DNA of 43,624 bases, from the IMG/VR virus record IMGVR_UViG_3300010883_000085, positions 1 to 43,624 of that record. The stretch is one strand, 5' to 3'. The notes beneath the pieces were generated by a model that worked only from the letters and a program-made list of their open reading frames with translations, was not told the DNA's origin and did no database searches. The position numbers were made by a program, and so were the translations under genes. Positions 9,465 through 20,034 of this stretch are shown in pieces. This DNA comes from a virus. Every line of letters begins with the position of its first letter. The first letter of the stretch is position 1.

Positions 9465-12400
9465 TTATACATCCACTGGTGTTATTGTTAAAGAAAACCC
9501 ATCCAAAGCAGTAGCATATGCTAGCGCACTGTAATCTACTCCGGTGGTATTGTTATAGAATCCGTACCTCAATCTTACTCCATCCCCTGTTGACAAAGGA
9601 ACTAGACAGGAACCAGATACACTGTGGGTATAGTAGTATGACCCGTAGGTTAGATATGAGCTAAAACCTGACATCCTCTGAGATCCTGCCACCTCGGTCC
9701 AAGTATATATATCATCCCCAGTCTCTTGCCACTCTAGTTTAGAAGCAAGTGCTACATTCAAAGAGCTAGAGGTGTACCATAGATTACCTTGCCACGAAAC
9801 TAGAAACATACGAGAGGTGGTCCCCGCAGCAAAATCACCCGTATATACTACCTTTCCGGTAGCATCGGGAGAAAGTACATCTAGATTCCCTGCAGTAGTT
9901 TTATCATTGTTTGGGTGTACGGAACCTACCCACTCAACCCCTGGCCGACTTAGCCCAGTATAGTTTGCTCCTGGAGCCGCAATAACCATGCCGCCCTGGA
10001 AGTAGGCATTGCCTCCTGAGGGATTAGATGTCCAATCCTCATCGTTATCGAATAAAGATAGCTTCGTATCCTCTACGGCTACTGTCTGCCCGATGCCAAA
10101 TGTGTTTGTCTTACTAATTACCAGCTCATCACTTCCAAGTAATGGAGTAAGGGCAGTGAGTTCAGGTAGTGTCGCTGGGGACCACTGTAGGGTGGTAGTC
10201 CCTGAAAGGGTACTAGAGGACATACCCGTGCCACTATTCCCGGCCACCGCCACTACCTTCGCTGCGGTGTAGTCCGTATTTATAGTACTACCAGTCCAGA
10301 CACCGGTAGTGATAGCTCCTACGGTATCTATATTGGTAGTACCATCCCATGTCGATAGGGCCGTATCCTCCACATTTCCAAGATCAAGATCTAGCTTAAC
10401 TTGTCCAGTAGTCCTACCTTGAATCTGCTGCGTTGCAGTAAACCTTGCATACTCAGTAATCGAAGGACTGCCAGATACAATTACCGTACCAGTATTAGTG
10501 GTATACCCGGCTCCATTTGTAATAGCATTGTTGTTCAAAGATATGTTAGCTGAGCCATTAAAACTTACGCCTGCTATATTTCTTGCAGTTTGTAGTATGG
10601 TCGCACTCCCAGCATTACCTGTAATAGTTGTCTGCACTATATTGGGAGCAGTATTAGTTAAGGTAACAATACCACTTGTGCCCCCACCACTCAATCCTGT
10701 GCCCGCAACTACTTCTGTAATATCTCCCTGGGGCACTCCAGATACGGCAACGTCTACATATAGTTTGCTGGCGGCATCGTAATCATCTACGACAATATCT
10801 ACACCCTGTATACGTCCTGAGACGCCGCTAAGTGTTATATCTCCACCAGAAACAGTTAAGTCACCACCCAGGGAAATATCATTCTCAAAGGTTGAATTGC
10901 CTGCGGGATCATTTATTGTAACTGTATTTCTTCCTGCCCAGCCGCTACTCCAGTTATCAGGCGAGGAATTAATTATTATGCCATTTTCAGCATTTAGATA
11001 CACATACTCAGCAGTCTGCCCCGTGGCATTGAGGCGGGACTCACCGGCATTTAGTACTAGTTGTTGAGAGTTAAGCGTTCCAAGTGTATTTGTCCGCACT
11101 CCCAGGTCAAACTCAGTCTCGCTTGTAAATGTCTTAGCCCCGCCAATATCCTGAGTCGCAGAACTGTTAACAAACTGGCTTATTAGGGTCTTTTTCTCAA
11201 TACCACCCTCTAGAGTGATGAACTTATCATCATCGGCAAGGGTTCCAGAGAGAGGTAACTCAGACAAATCCAACGTTACTAGCGGAGTGGTTGTACCACT
11301 GGTTATATCAAGACCGTCACCTACACTCACAGAGGTTACAGTGCCTAGTTTATCCGTATACCCAGCATCATTATTGAACCCACTTATATCTATATTGCCT
11401 TTTGTAAGTCTTCGCTGAGACGGAGGTCCTTCAGATGTGACTACAAAAAAGTCTCCCTCCGCATTACTAGTGCTGGAAGCGAGATCAGTTAGATCCAGGC
11501 TCAGACTAATATCACCCGAGGTTCCGCCACCTTCTATCCCTGTTCCCGCAGTTACCCCCGTAATAGAGCCCGCTCCGGGCGCAACCTCTGATTGCCACCC
11601 ATTAGCAGTATCATAAGTAAGCACTTCCCCATCGGACGGGGTCATGGATGAGTATACGTCAGAGAGATCTTCTATAGATATAGTGGTAGTATTTCCCAGG
11701 GCAACAGTTTTGCCTGCTACGGTGACCTCATTAGCTATAAGTCCGACCGTATCAGACCCTACGGTTATTCCCAGGCCCGCGCCAACAGCCAGGTTCGCAC
11801 TACCAGAACTGGCTCCGCCTACCAGGCCATTTCCTGCAGTTACCGCAGTTATATCTCCGACATTGGTAGTCCACCCAAGATTGTTAATAAACCCACTTAG
11901 ATTAATGACACTTTTATCTACCTGTTTCTGCGTCCCAGAACCGTTCACGGTAACAAAAAAGTCAGCATCACCATCTGAGAAACTTATAGGCAATTCTTCT
12001 AGTTTTAATGCAATATCTGGAGTTGTCCCGCCCGTTGACGTAATACCAGGTCCCCCGGTAACCGCAGTTACGGTACCTGTATTACTTGTCCATCCCAGAT
12101 CATTGGGGAACATACTGAGATCCATGTCACTTATGGCAACTCTTTTCGGCCCTCCCGATGAATATGATACTACTAAATGCTCGCTTGAGGATACGGTACT
12201 AGTAGTGGGAATAAGTGTGGGAGTCCACTGGACAATAAAATTCCCTGTGGGATATTCAGTTACTTGTAAACCCGTATCCTGGAAATCCGTGACATCCCGC
12301 ACCTTAGCCCAGGTATAATCAGGACCTATTACCTCCCCTTCCCATGTACCGTCTGTGATAGTACCAACTGTCTCTATACTATCCTGCCCAGCATAAAATG

Positions 12401-15400
12401 TAGATATGTTGACAGTATTCAGATTTACGAATATTCTATTTGCCGTACCAACAACATTAAGTGTAGGATTAACAGTGCTAGTTCCAGTCTGGGTCATCCC
12501 ATTTCCAGCGGTAACACTCGTAACTGTGCCCTCGTACTCATCAGCGTCAGTGGCTGAGGCGAGTCCAGTGACATGACCAAATTCATCTAGGGCAATTTGT
12601 TGTATATAGGTCCTACCGCTGTTACTGACTGAAGACGCAGTAGATGTGTCCCCATGAGATAGAGTTACAGCTCCACTACTCCCGCCTCCATATAGCCCCG
12701 TCCCCGCAATAATGTCAGTGATATCTCCGATTGTCGGAGTAATAGCCTCCCATTTACTAGTCCCACTATCATATGTAAGCACCTGATTATCTGAGGGGGT
12801 CATAGAAGCTACATCAGTAAGATCCTCTATAGTAAGATCCTTGTTAAACCCACTTAGATTAATCGCAGATTTTAATGTCCTATCCTGATTATATGGATGC
12901 ACCCCCGAAGTATCCACTGTTACAAAATAATCTGCGCCTCCGTCGGCAAGGTTTATATTCAGCTGCTCTAAGTTCAGTGCCAGATTAGGAACAGTCGCCG
13001 TTCCAGTATCTACTACTCCCGCATACGTAGTAAGTCCTGTGAGGGTTCCTACATTACTCGTCCATCCCGAGTCATTATCAAATCCGCTAAGTTTTATGGA
13101 TGCTTTAGCTAGTTTGCGCTGGGCACCTCCCTCATCTAATACAACAAAGTAATCTCCGACAGCATCAACTGTACTTGGAGTAAGCTGTGACAATTCTACA
13201 TTAAAAGTATATTCTGTAGCGGGCGGCGACCCCGTTGTAACAAGCAGAGCCCCACTATTATAGGTAGTGTCTGTGCTAGCTATGTTAATAGAGGCTGCCC
13301 CATTTGTTATAGCTATGTTTTCCCCTGCGGTAAGATTGGCCAGAACTGCCTCATTACCGGAAGATTTACCTATAAGTACCTGCCCGTTGGTCCAGCTAGT
13401 TTGTCCAGTCCCCCCAAATGCTGTTGTTAGGGTATCCCCCTCCCAAGTTCCATTATATATAGTACCTACGGTAGTGATACTACTCTGTCCTATATACGCA
13501 GCATCTATGTCGATGGAATCAGCTGATACTGATATTCTATTACTTGTTCCCGCAGCATTAAGGGTAACAATAGATGAGGTCCCGCCGCCTGTCAATCCAT
13601 TGCCAGCAACTATAGTTAATATACCATCCGAACTCCAATTCTCATCGTTGTCGAACTGAGACAGGGGAATGTCAGAAATCACCGCCTGCTGGCCATGAGA
13701 ATATATACCTAAGTTTTTATTTATAACTATGGAGTCAGTGTAGTTGATAGGTAAACTGACCTCAGGAAGATCTTTCGGATTCCACTGTATATACGGAGAC
13801 TCAGCTCCCCCTATAACAGTGATCCCCATAGCACCATTTCCGGTGACTGTCTCAACTACACCAGTATTGGTTGTCCAACCTGCGTCATTAATTATACTAT
13901 CACCGGATATATTAGGTTGACTAGCGGTAAGGAGGGTACCTGTTATATTATTAGCAACTACATTCCCTTTGCCATCTACATAAAATTGAACGTCATGTAT
14001 TGAAGTTGAGCTAGATACACACTCAATAAACTTATATGCTAAAGATTCAGCATGAGAGTTTTGTATCTTTATATGAGATCCTGTACCCGTGGAGCTATTA
14101 AAATTCAACGCTCCTGTACTCATCTCTCCGTACATATAGTACTTATTAGCCGGGATATTATCCCCGATGCCACTCACTTTATTAGAGTTATCTATAATGA
14201 GGAGATTTTGACCTTCAGGATCAGTGCCACTAGCAACATTATGGCCTATAAAAATACTGTGGTTAGTTCCCTCTGGTACGGCCATTCCAGCGTTATGTCC
14301 GATAGCGACATTTCCATCCCCATCTACCCCGGAACCTTCCCCTCCCAACGCACCTGAACCTATAGCGATATTCTCTGACCCTGTTCCTTGAACGTAGACC
14401 TTACCATAATAAGCCTGGTCCCCAAAGGCTATATTATCGCTCCCGACCTGGAATCTTCCAGCCTCGGCGCCCACAAAAGTTACATTCGTGGCATCGCGAC
14501 AGTCCCTTCCTGCCCTATAGCCTACAAAGGTATTATTTACTCCCCCAGTGTTTATATATCCTGCATCAGCGCCCACAGCCACAGAACCAACAGGGTTAGG
14601 ATTATAATAAAGGGCCAATTTTCCTATCGCAGTGGCCTCGAGAGCATTCGTAGCCTTCCCCATGGCACCAAAGCCAACTACGGTGTTGGCAGTCCCAGAT
14701 GCAAGCTGCATTGCGTATCCGCCTACCGCTACATTATCACTGCCGTCAGCGATGCCCATAGCCTTATATCCTATGGCTACGTTATATTCATTGTGTGCCG
14801 CATTGAGGTCAGTAAAGATACCCTCCCCGAGAGCCGTATTACGCTGCTTTCCCAGACTTGAACTACCCTCTAGATCTATAGTCCCGCCACTAACATTCAA
14901 TGATTGAATACCACTGAGGTCAGTAATAGTTCCCCCGAGAGATACCTCGGTATCACCTATGGTGATAGAGCTATTCTCCAACCTGGCATTATCCAGAGTA
15001 CCTATAATACCCGTCTTATCCAAATCAATAGCTATCTCATCACTAGCGAAATAACATCCCCCGTCTGACTTCAATCTAACTGCTAGGTCAATAGAACCAT
15101 TACCGCTGGTGACAGTTATCCCCGAATTAGCACCTATAGTACCTGTCGCAGGAATGCCAGTAGTTCCACCTATAACCAACTCTCCGGCGGCAAGACCTAC
15201 CGCCATTATGGTACCTCCCGTAGATACTAGGACAGAGTTAGCGCCAAAGCCTGTAGAACCAGTCCCACCATCGGTGACGGGGAGCACTCCGATTACTTGC
15301 TCATTGAGACTTATACTGTTGTCCTTGATAAAAACCTCACCTGAGGTTACTAAGAAATTGGTGTCGTTGAACTTAGCCACACCCTTATCTGTATCTGATG

Positions 15401-17276
15401 CGTCATCACCAGCTATAGTCACTATGCCTGAATCAGCTATTACACCAACTGACGTAGATATTCCATTATGACCCAGCAGGGCAACACCGCCCTCACTGAG
15501 CACTACACTACATGAGGTGCCGCCATCTGCGACAAGATCCAGATCTACGGCCGCAACCACAGTCGTGGCAAACGCAGTCGTGGCAACCTTAGTAGTGCTA
15601 TCTCCGGCACTTTGAGTAGTAGCAGTAACCCCATTAGCCAAGACACTGGCAGCAGTCACATTCCCGGTGAGATCGCCCGTTACATCTCCGGTGACATCCC
15701 CAGTAACATCTCCTGTCACATCTCCGGTTAGGGGACCTACCAGCAAACTCCCTGTGATAGTACCAGATAGTGCGGTAATGTTAGAACCTGTATCTATAGC
15801 CCCGAATCCAGATGCAATAGACCCAGTACTTAACGCCCCTACAGTAGTTATATGCCCTCCGCCATCATAGAGTGGAGATATACTTACTGCACCAGTAGTC
15901 CCTGAGCCCACGTCAATCTGATCTGTAGTGCCCCTTACCGAAAGGGTAGGATCAGTAGCACTACCGTCGTGGATCAGGCCTCCATCGACAGATACAGAAT
16001 TAACACTACCCGATACAGTACCTATGGTGCCCCAGGCGCTACCCGTAGAAGTCTTAACCTCAATAGCTCCGCCATTTATTCGAAATCCGATGCCACTGGC
16101 CCCTGTAGTAGCCCCGAAATTCAAATAAGCGGCAGTGTCTGACAACTGATTGGTAGCACTATCACTGGTTACCCCTCCAGCGTCCCATGTACCAGTGGTA
16201 ATGGTTCCCAGAGTATCCAGATTAACACTTCCCTCGTATCCGTCTTTCAGCCCCTTAGGAGTAACTGCCAGAGCTTCACTGGTTCCTGTGGTAGTCTCCG
16301 CAACGGTTGCCAGCTCTACAATACCCTTTACAAGATCAGTTGCGTCTTGTACGGATATTGTTAAAATCTGCCCCGATGCCGTAGTAGATACCGCAGTACC
16401 CCCTACCACAGACAAAGTCTGGGTATTTAGATCTACAGATCCACTGCCCGTGGTGCCTGAAAATTCTAGGCTATCCGCCGCGCCGGAGGTATTAGCCCGC
16501 TCCAGGGACAATCCATCTACATAGTAAACAGCCCCCTCATCAGGATCAGCCGGGGTCGCAATAGAAAGGCCCACAATAACATAGGATGTCGCAGCAGGGG
16601 CTACCTTATTGGTTACGGTAAACTTAACCCAGGTATTTGTCGCTATACTATTAAAGGTCTCTGTGGAGGTATGGGTAGCAATGACAGTCCCATCCTTCTT
16701 TCGAAACTCTATGAGGGCAGTAAGAAGGTCATCATCGGCGGGCGCTGATCCATGATATAGTGCTCGAAGAGAAAAGCTATATGCCTCTCCCTCCTGAGCT
16801 TGAACTAGACCCGGACCATAATCAGTGATATTCCCCAGATCCCCGCTGCCCTTCAGGGAAGCATCCGCATCCTGTCCTAGACTGTTATATCTGGCAACAT
16901 ATCTTCCCTGGAATGGGTCTACCGAAGATGGTTCCTTAGTAGGATCTATCCTCTCCCATTGAGGAATCTTAGTGCCTCCCCCTCCACCGGCTGTACGGGC
17001 GTAGGTTTTTGGGATATCTGCACCTTCAAATGTAGGATTATCTATGAGATTAGAGGTGTTAGTTGCCAGAACATGGGTCTTGGTTACTGTATCACTCCGG
17101 ATACTTAGGCTATCCACAGCCTGAGGAGATATATTATCAATAGAAGATAGAGCGATAGCATCAACTAGGCGATCTACATAATTTCCGACTAAGGATATAT
17201 AGTCATGGACATTATCGGGAGTAATAGCATCTTTATTAACGCTCAACTTCCCTAGGCTGTTAATTATATTAGGCAA
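9465..17276 (-). CDS. Giant modular tail fibre with YadA-head-like domain
   Basis: At 2603 residues this gene takes about 18 percent of the genome. The N-terminal part (about 60-270) contains a carbohydrate-binding-type beta region. Residues about 516-539 are tandem DVTG units. Residues about 805-1000 contain repeated NVAIGYKAM, NTVVGFGAM and NVAIGHNAG type motifs like the left-handed YadA head of trimeric adhesins. From about 1100 on, at least nine diverged modules share F-N-N-D-x-G-W-T-S-N-x-G-T-V plus a VTAGNGL strand. The last 130 residues (WQGNLWYTSSS, LEWQETGDD, GDGVRLRYG) look like a globular receptor-binding tip. Start is TTG at 17276, directly after the previous stop, with GGAAG 11 nt upstream. 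It probably trimerises and determines host range. Confidence 0.85.
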   Translation of the reverse strand: MPNIINSLGKLSVNKDAITPDNVHDYISLVGNYVDRLVDAIALSSIDNISPQAVDSLSIRSDTVTKTHVLATNTSNLIDNPTFEGADIPKTYARTAGGGGGTKIPQWERIDPTKEPSSVDPFQGRYVARYNSLGQDADASLKGSGDLGNITDYGPGLVQAQEGEAYSFSLRALYHGSAPADDDLLTALIEFRKKDGTVIATHTSTETFNSIATNTWVKFTVTNKVAPAATSYVIVGLSIATPADPDEGAVYYVDGLSLERANTSGAADSLEFSGTTGSGSVDLNTQTLSVVGGTAVSTTASGQILTISVQDATDLVKGIVELATVAETTTGTSEALAVTPKGLKDGYEGSVNLDTLGTITTGTWDAGGVTSDSATNQLSDTAAYLNFGATTGASGIGFRINGGAIEVKTSTGSAWGTIGTVSGSVNSVSVDGGLIHDGSATDPTLSVRGTTDQIDVGSGTTGAVSISPLYDGGGHITTVGALSTGSIASGFGAIDTGSNITALSGTITGSLLVGPLTGDVTGDVTGDVTGDVTGDLTGNVTAASVLANGVTATTQSAGDSTTKVATTAFATTVVAAVDLDLVADGGTSCSVVLSEGGVALLGHNGISTSVGVIADSGIVTIAGDDASDTDKGVAKFNDTNFLVTSGEVFIKDNSISLNEQVIGVLPVTDGGTGSTGFGANSVLVSTGGTIMAVGLAAGELVIGGTTGIPATGTIGANSGITVTSGNGSIDLAVRLKSDGGCYFASDEIAIDLDKTGIIGTLDNARLENSSITIGDTEVSLGGTITDLSGIQSLNVSGGTIDLEGSSSLGKQRNTALGEGIFTDLNAAHNEYNVAIGYKAMGIADGSDNVAVGGYAMQLASGTANTVVGFGAMGKATNALEATAIGKLALYYNPNPVGSVAVGADAGYINTGGVNNTFVGYRAGRDCRDATNVTFVGAEAGRFQVGSDNIAFGDQAYYGKVYVQGTGSENIAIGSGALGGEGSGVDGDGNVAIGHNAGMAVPEGTNHSIFIGHNVASGTDPEGQNLLIIDNSNKVSGIGDNIPANKYYMYGEMSTGALNFNSSTGTGSHIKIQNSHAESLAYKFIECVSSSTSIHDVQFYVDGKGNVVANNITGTLLTASQPNISGDSIINDAGWTTNTGVVETVTGNGAMGITVIGGAESPYIQWNPKDLPEVSLPINYTDSIVINKNLGIYSHGQQAVISDIPLSQFDNDENWSSDGILTIVAGNGLTGGGTSSIVTLNAAGTSNRISVSADSIDIDAAYIGQSSITTVGTIYNGTWEGDTLTTAFGGTGQTSWTNGQVLIGKSSGNEAVLANLTAGENIAITNGAASINIASTDTTYNSGALLVTTGSPPATEYTFNVELSQLTPSTVDAVGDYFVVLDEGGAQRKLAKASIKLSGFDNDSGWTSNVGTLTGLTTYAGVVDTGTATVPNLALNLEQLNINLADGGADYFVTVDTSGVHPYNQDRTLKSAINLSGFNKDLTIEDLTDVASMTPSDNQVLTYDSGTSKWEAITPTIGDITDIIAGTGLYGGGSSGAVTLSHGDTSTASSVSNSGRTYIQQIALDEFGHVTGLASATDADEYEGTVTSVTAGNGMTQTGTSTVNPTLNVVGTANRIFVNLNTVNISTFYAGQDSIETVGTITDGTWEGEVIGPDYTWAKVRDVTDFQDTGLQVTEYPTGNFIVQWTPTLIPTTSTVSSSEHLVVSYSSGGPKRVAISDMDLSMFPNDLGWTSNTGTVTAVTGGPGITSTGGTTPDIALKLEELPISFSDGDADFFVTVNGSGTQKQVDKSVINLSGFINNLGWTTNVGDITAVTAGNGLVGGASSGSANLAVGAGLGITVGSDTVGLIANEVTVAGKTVALGNTTTISIEDLSDVYSSMTPSDGEVLTYDTANGWQSEVAPGAGSITGVTAGTGIEGGGTSGDISLSLDLTDLASSTSNAEGDFFVVTSEGPPSQRRLTKGNIDISGFNNDAGYTDKLGTVTSVSVGDGLDITSGTTTPLVTLDLSELPLSGTLADDDKFITLEGGIEKKTLISQFVNSSATQDIGGAKTFTSETEFDLGVRTNTLGTLNSQQLVLNAGESRLNATGQTAEYVYLNAENGIIINSSPDNWSSGWAGRNTVTINDPAGNSTFENDISLGGDLTVSGGDITLSGVSGRIQGVDIVVDDYDAASKLYVDVAVSGVPQGDITEVVAGTGLSGGGTSGIVTLTNTAPNIVQTTITGNAGSATILQTARNIAGVSFNGSANISLNNNAITNGAGYTTNTGTVIVSGSPSITEYARFTATQQIQGRTTGQVKLDLDLGNVEDTALSTWDGTTNIDTVGAITTGVWTGSTINTDYTAAKVVAVAGNSGTGMSSSTLSGTTTLQWSPATLPELTALTPLLGSDELVISKTNTFGIGQTVAVEDTKLSLFDNDEDWTSNPSGGNAYFQGGMVIAAPGANYTGLSRPGVEWVGSVHPNNDKTTAGNLDVLSPDATGKVVYTGDFAAGTTSRMFLVSWQGNLWYTSSSLNVALASKLEWQETGDDIYTWTEVAGSQRMSGFSSYLTYGSYYYTHSVSGSCLVPLSTGDGVRLRYGFYNNTTGVDYSALAYATALDGFSLTITPVDV
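15659..15730 (-). repeat. Six tandem 12 bp repeats in the giant fibre gene
   Basis: Six consecutive 12 bp units (plus-strand type catctccggtga) encode the (D/N)(V/L)TG run of the fibre shaft. They differ mainly at third codon positions, so the protein repeat is kept while the DNA drifts. Such arrays can expand or contract by slippage and alter fibre length. Confidence 0.85.
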
Positions 17277-17588
17277 CTATTTCTTACTTCCAATTAATTT
17301 GGGATGTATCGGGTTACCAGACTCTATAGCTTTTTCCACTCCAATAGCCACAGCAGATACAACAGCATTTCGCATCTCACTTAACTCTCCACGAACCCCC
17401 TCAGTTTGTCCATATCCTTGCAATAACCACCGAGGAAGGATTCTAAGAACACAATCAGAAACTATCCTCTCCTCCCCAGTCTGAGAATTGCTCTCTAGTA
17501 CCGCAGGCACCCACGCAGGACATCCTCCGTCCTTATCCGCTTTCTCAGGACACCTCTTCCCTCCGATGATGGGGCATCTATGGGACAT
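17277..17588 (-). CDS. Cys-containing small late protein
   Basis: The 103-residue product has Cys at positions 5, 13 and 23 of its N-terminal third and a fourth in SDC (CPIIGGKRC, GGCPAW, IVSDC), which looks like a small metal-binding or disulphide-stabilised region, then a helical C-terminal half. It lies between the two fibre genes and overlaps the upstream stop by 1 nt. I do not recognise the family. A fibre-attachment or assembly role is possible from position only. Confidence 0.6.
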   Translation of the reverse strand: MSHRCPIIGGKRCPEKADKDGGCPAWVPAVLESNSQTGEERIVSDCVLRILPRWLLQGYGQTEGVRGELSEMRNAVVSAVAIGVEKAIESGNPIHPKLIGSKK

Positions 17589-18694
17589 TATGCGTCTATT
17601 ACCCCGTCACCCTTAATGCATTCCAGTGCAGTAACGTAGTTAGGACGCCATGCCAAGAGAGCTTTCTGGGAATCTCTGTTCTTAATTTCATGAGAATGGT
17701 CTTCGCCATCGTCGCCAGAGTTATAGGTCTTAAAATAGTTACTATCGGTAGTACTAGAAATTCCATTCCCAGATCCAGTACCCGTACCGTCTCCCTGATC
17801 CCCATCACCATTAGTTCCAGTATAACCACCCTCGGGCCGACTCTCGAATATGGTATCCTGAGCAGTGTTATAGCCGCCTTTAGCATCTACCCCGGTAGGC
17901 TTAGTATCTAACTGTTTCGCACCAGGAGTTGTTTGAGTACCTGGGTTATCGGTGTCAGTAGCCCCCCAACTAGCACCCATACCAAATATGTGACCCTTGT
18001 TCGCGCCAGCATTTCCAACTTCCGCGCCATATGTCTGGGTCCATGTGTAGTGAGTATGCCTTGGCATCTGTTCTACATTAAGCCCAGTGGCCTCAGTAGT
18101 ACCATCAGACCCAAACTCGCCCTCAGCAAAACCTAGCCCCTGCATCAGCCAATTTCCCCAGACAGTGCCTCCGGTCTGAGTACCGTGATCTGGATCTACC
18201 CCAGAATCAGTGTTATTAGTGAAAAGCGGGATTCTATCTTTATTAGTCTCATACAGGGTCCATCCCAGCGGGACAGTATCCTGGACAAAAATCATATGAG
18301 ATCCGGTAGGGATATTAGCCAAGTTTCCCTGGCTGGTAAGCTGACTTAGCTTAGACAGACCCCCCGCATCATATCGGTAAAATAACTCAGTCCTCTCAGG
18401 AAGAGCTGAGTGGTCCCCACCAGGATCTACTGCTAGGGAGTATAATCCTCCACAACTATCTGCGGTGTCCTCATCCACTATGAACGTAGGAGCACTCGAA
18501 CTCGCGATAAGTGTAACCTTATCATGCTTACCGTCATCATCCGTAGACGCTTCAGAGGGGTCCAGTTTATGATCGTTCGCCACTACCTGGGTAATGGACT
18601 GTTTAAGTTCCCGAATCCTCTCAGCGCCCTCGGATATATTTGCAGCATCAGCCGGAGTGCCCTCAAAAGTAGTATTCCACTCCTGAGCAGCCAT
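17588..18694 (-). CDS. Tail-collar-type fibre / receptor-binding protein
   Basis: The 368-residue protein carries a phage tail-collar domain. Residues about 131-147 (SHMIFVQDTVPLGWTLY) are the characteristic opening of this domain. His-x-His pairs follow at about residue 213 (MPRHTHYTW) and near residue 333 (DHSHEI), resembling the iron-binding His-x-His pairs of short tail fibre tips such as T4 gp12. Between them is a Gly/Thr/Asn-rich insert that would form the exposed tip. The C-terminus (LLAWRPNYVTALECIK) is also typical. It is probably a trimeric receptor-binding protein working beside the giant fibre. Confidence 0.75.
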   Translation of the reverse strand: MAAQEWNTTFEGTPADAANISEGAERIRELKQSITQVVANDHKLDPSEASTDDDGKHDKVTLIASSSAPTFIVDEDTADSCGGLYSLAVDPGGDHSALPERTELFYRYDAGGLSKLSQLTSQGNLANIPTGSHMIFVQDTVPLGWTLYETNKDRIPLFTNNTDSGVDPDHGTQTGGTVWGNWLMQGLGFAEGEFGSDGTTEATGLNVEQMPRHTHYTWTQTYGAEVGNAGANKGHIFGMGASWGATDTDNPGTQTTPGAKQLDTKPTGVDAKGGYNTAQDTIFESRPEGGYTGTNGDGDQGDGTGTGSGNGISSTTDSNYFKTYNSGDDGEDHSHEIKNRDSQKALLAWRPNYVTALECIKGDGVIDA

Positions 18695-18695
18695 A

Positions 18696-19496
18696 TTAGT
18701 TACCTATCCCCGCAACGAAAGGATCGTTCCAGGGCTCTCCCATAAGGTTTCCGCTGGTAGAGGAAGTTCCCCTACCCGTTATTACATGTGAGGGCTTATC
18801 CCCATCAGAATCAATAGCATCCTGTAGTAGGGCACTTGCCATCGCATAGTACTGAATACCAGATTCTCTCATTCCCAGCTGATGAAATCCCATAGAGCTA
18901 GCAAAGCAGATAAGAATATCATCCTTTCCATCAAAGGCAGAATAAGTACTCGCCGTAGGAGTAGCCATATCTAAGGGCCATGACCAATATCCTATTTCCA
19001 GAAAATACTTCTTATTAGGTATCTTGTACAAATACAGTTGTTCATTTTCCGCTGTAAATGCACTAGGATACCCCTGTCTCGCTAAGCTACTATTGGCAGT
19101 CGGGATAAGTCTATGGAATTGCCGTCTCCCCATGTAAGAAAGCATATACGATCTATCATAGGGGACGGCAGCTCCAAAACTAACCCTGACGGATTCCATA
19201 GCCCTGAGGCCCCCACCTTCGTAGGTTATAGCCTCAGCTTCGTGACCCGTTATCCCAGACGCAGAGCCTGGTTTCTGGTTATATACCTTGTAATCCGTAG
19301 TAGAGGAGGTGAGAGGATCTATGGTGACAGAAACAGTTTTATACATTTCTTGAAAGTTGTGCATTCTGGCAAGCCTAACCTGACTAAGGTTAAGCCATCT
19401 CAGTTTCTGAGTGTCAGTGACATCTGTTCTGTCACCTAGATTCTTCTCTATCTCTTCTATGAGTTTCTTGGTAGTTAAACCACCATCATAGGCCAT
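18696..19496 (-). CDS. Head-tail adaptor / tail tubular protein A-like
   Basis: The 266-residue product begins with a helical segment (TTKKLIEEIEKNLGDRTDVTDTQKLRWLNLSQVRLAR) of the kind that begins podovirus adaptor proteins docking on the portal. A strand-rich middle and a helical C-terminal segment (FASSMGFHQLGMRESGIQYYAMASALLQDAI) follow. The name rests on this pattern and on the gene order capsid, decoration, adaptor, fibres, nozzle. The start ATG at 19496 has a strong AAGGAGGG site 5 nt upstream. Confidence 0.65.
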   Translation of the reverse strand: MAYDGGLTTKKLIEEIEKNLGDRTDVTDTQKLRWLNLSQVRLARMHNFQEMYKTVSVTIDPLTSSTTDYKVYNQKPGSASGITGHEAEAITYEGGGLRAMESVRVSFGAAVPYDRSYMLSYMGRRQFHRLIPTANSSLARQGYPSAFTAENEQLYLYKIPNKKYFLEIGYWSWPLDMATPTASTYSAFDGKDDILICFASSMGFHQLGMRESGIQYYAMASALLQDAIDSDGDKPSHVITGRGTSSTSGNLMGEPWNDPFVAGIGN

Positions 19497-19506
19497 TTAT
19501 CCCTCC

Positions 19507-19986
19507 TTAGAAAGGAAAGTCGCAAACAATTTCCTTGGCGCTCGCATCATCAGCGACGGCGACAGGAACATCTGTGACCGCTGAATTCACTACCAGCGAA
19601 CCATCAGTCACTCCAGTAGCAGTAGGACCGGCAGTCAACGACTGTCCGTCAGCCCCGCTATCAAGAGCGACTGTCAAAGTCGCGGGACCTTTGATCTGAA
19701 TCCATCCATAGTAGGTGTCAGTGATAACAGACTGAGCCACGCCAGCTCCGACTTTTAGAGAAGCACTCCAATCAGCCGTAATCTGAGATGTGTCCGTAGC
19801 CATATCTCCTGCCGAATCGTAGTATACAACCTGACCAGCCGCAGTAGCTACCGCTCCCCGCTGATTGTGCTGTACCCATTTGTAGCACTTATTCCCCTCC
19901 CAGCGAATGGTCCCAACCTCTTCGAGGTCAGAGGACGCATTCACATCCAGGGGAGTCTGAAAAATACGCTTGATTCCTTCAGGCAT
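19507..19986 (-). CDS. Head decoration-like protein
   Basis: The product of about 159 residues is strand-rich, small and Ala/Thr/Val-rich, and contains RWEGNKCYKWVQHNQ, AAGQVVYYDS and YYGWIQIKGPATL, the pattern of capsid decoration proteins coded beside major capsid genes. I use the ATG at 19986 (MPEGIKR). A TTG at 19995 is in frame, but the AAGGA site at 20002-19998 would be too close to it. The position directly downstream of the capsid gene fits a protein that cements capsomers on the head surface. Confidence 0.7.
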   Translation of the reverse strand: MPEGIKRIFQTPLDVNASSDLEEVGTIRWEGNKCYKWVQHNQRGAVATAAGQVVYYDSAGDMATDTSQITADWSASLKVGAGVAQSVITDTYYGWIQIKGPATLTVALDSGADGQSLTAGPTATGVTDGSLVVNSAVTDVPVAVADDASAKEIVCDFPF

Positions 19987-20034
19987 TTTAATCAATAATC
20001 CTTATAGTAAAAGTAGTAAGTTTAGTAAACGGTG

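Noticed and set aside
11644-12318. 224-residue frame on the plus strand inside the giant fibre gene
   Set aside because: It is antisense to a clearly coding, repeat-rich fibre. Its composition (Pro/Val/Ser) mirrors the Gly/Thr codons of the fibre, and no ribosome site precedes it.
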